The position numbers and the translations under genes were made by a program. A DNA stretch of 64,000 nucleotides from Agrobacterium genomosp. 13 str. CFBP 6927 (GTDB lineage Bacteria > Pseudomonadota > Alphaproteobacteria > Rhizobiales > Rhizobiaceae), in the NCBI GenBank assembly GCA_900012615.1, contig LT009756.1, positions 2,865,894 to 2,929,893 of the forward strand, written 5' to 3'. This document shows, one piece after another, positions 61,267-64,000 of this stretch. How positions within the stretch are numbered: position 1 is the stretch's first letter; every line of letters starts with the position of its first letter. Below the pieces are notes generated by a model. That model ran no database searches, was not told where the DNA came from, and saw nothing but the letters and a program-made list of their open reading frames with translations.

Positions 61267-63749
61267 GTTCCGCGCGGTTTTGCACGGCTGGTCGGCAATG
61301 CCGATGCCGGATCCTCCGGCCAGGGGTGGCGCGGATAACGGCCCCGCATGTCCGCCCGCACGTCCTTCCACGATCCCGCCCAGAAACCGGGAAGATCGCG
61401 TGTCGTCTGTATCGGCCTGTGCGCCGGCGAGGTCAATTCCAGAAGCAGCGGCAATCGTCCCTGCGCGATGGCAGGGTGGGCCGTCAGTCCGAAAAGCTCC
61501 TGCACGCGAATGGAAAGCGTCGGTTCGCTCGCATCGTAACGAATGGGATGCCGCTGGCCCGTCGGCGCTTCGAAATGCGTCGGCGCGAGCCTGCCGAGAT
61601 CGCGCGCCACTTCATAGGGTACCAGGGCTAAAAGCCCTTCTGAAAGACTTCCGGCGCGGATGTCCTGAAGGCTGCGTGCGCCGTTCTGGAAAGGCACGAA
61701 CCATTCATCCAGTCGTAAAAGCAATGCCGCATCGCTGACATCTGGCCAGGGGTCACCGATGCTGGCGTGCAGAAACCCTATCCTGTCGCGCAGCTGCTGG
61801 GTTTCTTTAGACAGAGGAAGAATGCCGATGCCGAATTCCCGAACGCCGTTGGCGAGCGCCTGCGCTGCCTGTTCACCTTCCGGGCGGGGCAGGGGCGTCT
61901 CGTCCAGAATAATGGCGCCAAGGCGCGTGACGCGGCGCGCACGCGCCTGACCGCTCGCCTTGTCGAAGAGCAGTTGGTCCTGCTGAACGATGAGCTGCGG
62001 CATCCGCTCCTCTATATCAGTCCTTTCGATAATAGCTGCCGCCAGGATGCGCGGTTGTGCCGCCCGCCCGGTAATATCGGCTACGACCAGCATCCTGCTT
62101 GCCGCAAGCCGTTCAGTTTCGGCGAGTTCGGCACCCCGGCCATTCGCCATCACATAACGGCCGCGTGCTCCACGCTGAAGCGCAATTCGGTCCGGATAGG
62201 CGTGCAGCAGCAACGGACCAGCCTCGCTTGCCTGTTCGGTTGCCGCTTTCGCACCGCCAATCGTGTCGAACAGCCTCGATGCCAGCTTGCGCGCCGCCTG
62301 CGCCCTTTCGCTTCTGTCGGAAAGAAAGCGCCGTAGCCGTTCGTCGAGATCGGTATCGTTTCCGCCCAGTCCTTGTTCCGTCAGCATGACGGCAAGCATC
62401 GCCGCCTTTTTCCCCACACCCTCATCCGTTGCCGCTATCACCATGGCCGCCAGCCGCGGCGGCAGTGAAAGACCGCGCATCAGACGACCTCGCTGCGTCA
62501 GCGCACCGCCTTGGTCGAGCGCACCCAGATTTTTGAGAAGCGCGACCGATTCCTTCAGAGCCGCTTCGGGAGGCGCATCCAGAAATGCGAGCGCGGAAGG
62601 ATCGGGAACACCCCAATGGGCGAGATCGAGTGCGAGGCCGGAAAGATCGCTCGCCAGAATTTGCGGCGGCGTAAAAGCGTTGAGCGCGGCCGTCTGTCCC
62701 GAATGCCACAGGCGGATCGCGACACCGGGTTCCGTTCGCCCGGCGCGGCCCGCCCTCTGGTCGGCGGAGGCCCGAGACACCCGTACCGTCTCAAGCCTCG
62801 TGATCCCGGTTGCCGGCTCGAAGACCGGCAGTCGCTGCAAACCGCTGTCGATCACCACACGCACGCCATCGATGGTAATCGAGGTTTCGGCGATTGAGGT
62901 GGCCAGCACGATCTTGCGCCGTCCGGCCGGTGCCGGCCTGATCGCCGCATCCTGCTCCTGCTGCGAAAGATTGCCGTAAAGGGGGATGATATCCGTATCA
63001 TCGGGAAAACGTCCCTCCAGCCGCGTGGCTGTTCGGGTGATCTCCGCCTGCCCCGGCAGAAAGGCGAGGATGGAGCCCGTCTCCGATCCATGGGCTTCGG
63101 TAATCGCCTTTGCGACTTTCTCTTCAACCGGCACACCCGACCACCGGTCCTCATAGCGCGTGTCGATCGGAAATGTCCGGCCAAGGCTCTGAATGACAGG
63201 GGCGTCACCCATTAACGCGCTGATGCGTTCCACATCGAGAGTGGCGGACATCACGAGGAGGCGCAGATCGTCTCGCAATCCAAGTTGGACGTCGAGAGCA
63301 AGCGCCAGCCCGAAATCGCCATCGAGCGAACGTTCGTGAAACTCGTCGAAAATCACCGTCGAAACGCCGGCAAGCTCGGGATCATCAAGAACCATCCGTG
63401 CGAACACGCCTTCCGTCACCACTTCTATCCGTGTCCTTGAGGAGACGCGATTGTCGAGCCGCATGCGGTAGCCGACAGTTTGTCCTACATCTTCGTGAAG
63501 CAGCTCGGCCATGCGCCCGGCGGCGGCACGGGCGGCAAGCCGGCGTGGTTCGAGAAGAATGATCTTGCCGTCACCCCGCCATTCCTGATGCAAGAGATGA
63601 AGTGGTACGAGTGTCGTTTTACCCGCGCCCGGGGGGGCCGAAAGAACGGCGCGCTTCGCCCCAGCCAGGGCCTCGGCGATATCGCTGAGAACCGCAGTGA
63701 CGGGAAGTTCGGGCAATTCGGTCTTTATGGGAACGGGTGTTGTGGTCAT
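61263..63749 (-). CDS. hrpB: ATP-dependent DEAH-box helicase HrpB
   Basis: 828 residues. Walker A SAPPGAGKTT near residue 40, DEFH box in IFDEFHERSLDGDFGLA, motif III VMSATLD, LAFLPGQAEI, and motif VI SADQRAGRAGRTEPG. The C-terminal HrpB-specific domain runs to the stop. Helicase of unclear cellular role. ATG 63749 is used; the in-frame extension to 63971 has no homology. It is first in hrpB-actS, with actR close behind. Confidence 0.93.
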   Translation of the reverse strand: MTTTPVPIKTELPELPVTAVLSDIAEALAGAKRAVLSAPPGAGKTTLVPLHLLHQEWRGDGKIILLEPRRLAARAAAGRMAELLHEDVGQTVGYRMRLDNRVSSRTRIEVVTEGVFARMVLDDPELAGVSTVIFDEFHERSLDGDFGLALALDVQLGLRDDLRLLVMSATLDVERISALMGDAPVIQSLGRTFPIDTRYEDRWSGVPVEEKVAKAITEAHGSETGSILAFLPGQAEITRTATRLEGRFPDDTDIIPLYGNLSQQEQDAAIRPAPAGRRKIVLATSIAETSITIDGVRVVIDSGLQRLPVFEPATGITRLETVRVSRASADQRAGRAGRTEPGVAIRLWHSGQTAALNAFTPPQILASDLSGLALDLAHWGVPDPSALAFLDAPPEAALKESVALLKNLGALDQGGALTQRGRLMRGLSLPPRLAAMVIAATDEGVGKKAAMLAVMLTEQGLGGNDTDLDERLRRFLSDRSERAQAARKLASRLFDTIGGAKAATEQASEAGPLLLHAYPDRIALQRGARGRYVMANGRGAELAETERLAASRMLVVADITGRAAQPRILAAAIIERTDIEERMPQLIVQQDQLLFDKASGQARARRVTRLGAIILDETPLPRPEGEQAAQALANGVREFGIGILPLSKETQQLRDRIGFLHASIGDPWPDVSDAALLLRLDEWFVPFQNGARSLQDIRAGSLSEGLLALVPYEVARDLGRLAPTHFEAPTGQRHPIRYDASEPTLSIRVQELFGLTAHPAIAQGRLPLLLELTSPAHRPIQTTRDLPGFWAGSWKDVRADMRGRYPRHPWPEDPASALPTSRAKPRGT

Positions 63750-64000
63750 GCAAACAGGCCTGCGGCATCTGGGGTGGTGTTTGAGCGTCTCATAGGCCGT
63801 TTCTAATGCACGGCCCCGTGCTTTGACAGCCGTATATAAGGATCGGGCGAATGCTCCGCCGGCAAAATTGCGGTTCCTTGGGTGCCATTTGCGATGAGGC
63901 ATGGAGCGGGGGCATCGAAGCGCCTGGCGAAACGTCGGAATATCCCGTCCATTTTCCCGCTTTCGCGCCAATTCACGAAACTACCCAATAAAATCAGTAA
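63750..64000. other. non-coding or unassigned region upstream of hrpB
   Basis: About 250 bases at the window edge. It should contain the hrpB promoter. No convincing gene, repeat or structured RNA was recognised on either strand. Confidence 0.5.

Noticed and set aside
63803..63952. 49-codon minus-strand frame upstream of hrpB
   Set aside because: No convincing ribosome binding site or homology; cut off from context by the window edge.

Overview
The window is a gene-dense stretch of alphaproteobacterial chromosome. Gene content and order point to the Rhizobiaceae, most likely Agrobacterium or a close relative: chvG-chvI beside pckA, the actS/actR redox pair, the hisB-DUF2628-hisHAFE-coaA block, the reduced HPr/EIIA/HprK set, a DivL-type kinase, and hemE facing a PEP synthase/PPDK regulatory protein across a putative replication origin. 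This identification rests on recalled family and synteny knowledge, not on a database search. No insertion sequence, prophage, CRISPR array, rRNA or tRNA gene was recognised.

Left arm (1-7075, all minus strand): the first codons of parA, then rsmG, mnmG, mnmE (tRNA/rRNA modification), rho, hemJ and hemE. At 7076-7485 lies an AT-rich non-coding gap with several near-consensus DnaA boxes, which is the likely oriC. From there the genes run on the plus strand: regulatory protein, maf, aroE, coaE, dnaQ. Five ParB-type parS palindromes are spread over 0.6-21.7 kb, on both sides of the putative origin.

Right arm, 11-27 kb: secB and fxsA (minus); an overlapping Tim44-like/mltA/smr/HTH block followed by gyrB (plus); a nitroreductase (minus); an FAH-family hydrolase, phaZ, a YgjP-type metallopeptidase, and the trpF-trpB-trpA-accD-folC block (plus). 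trpF is split by a -1 frameshift in a run of seven T's.

27-44.5 kb is almost all minus strand. divL, a tsaE-amgK fusion, murU, addB, addA and trxA form a tightly packed block linking cell-cycle signalling, cell-wall recycling and double-strand-break repair. ahcY has an operator-like inverted repeat in its leader. The phosphotransfer set ptsH, EIIA and a short hprK is joined to chvG and chvI.

44.8-64 kb: pckA, arfB and a BON-LysM protein (plus); the his operon with coaA (minus); hslV, hslU, a secreted DUF1402 protein and glcB (plus); an L,D-transpeptidase lipoprotein (minus); mmcB (plus); and hrpB-actS, then actR (minus). Rho-independent terminator hairpins separate many of these units. Where a long reading frame has several possible starts, the start with the best ribosome binding site and family length was chosen, and the reason is given in the entry.
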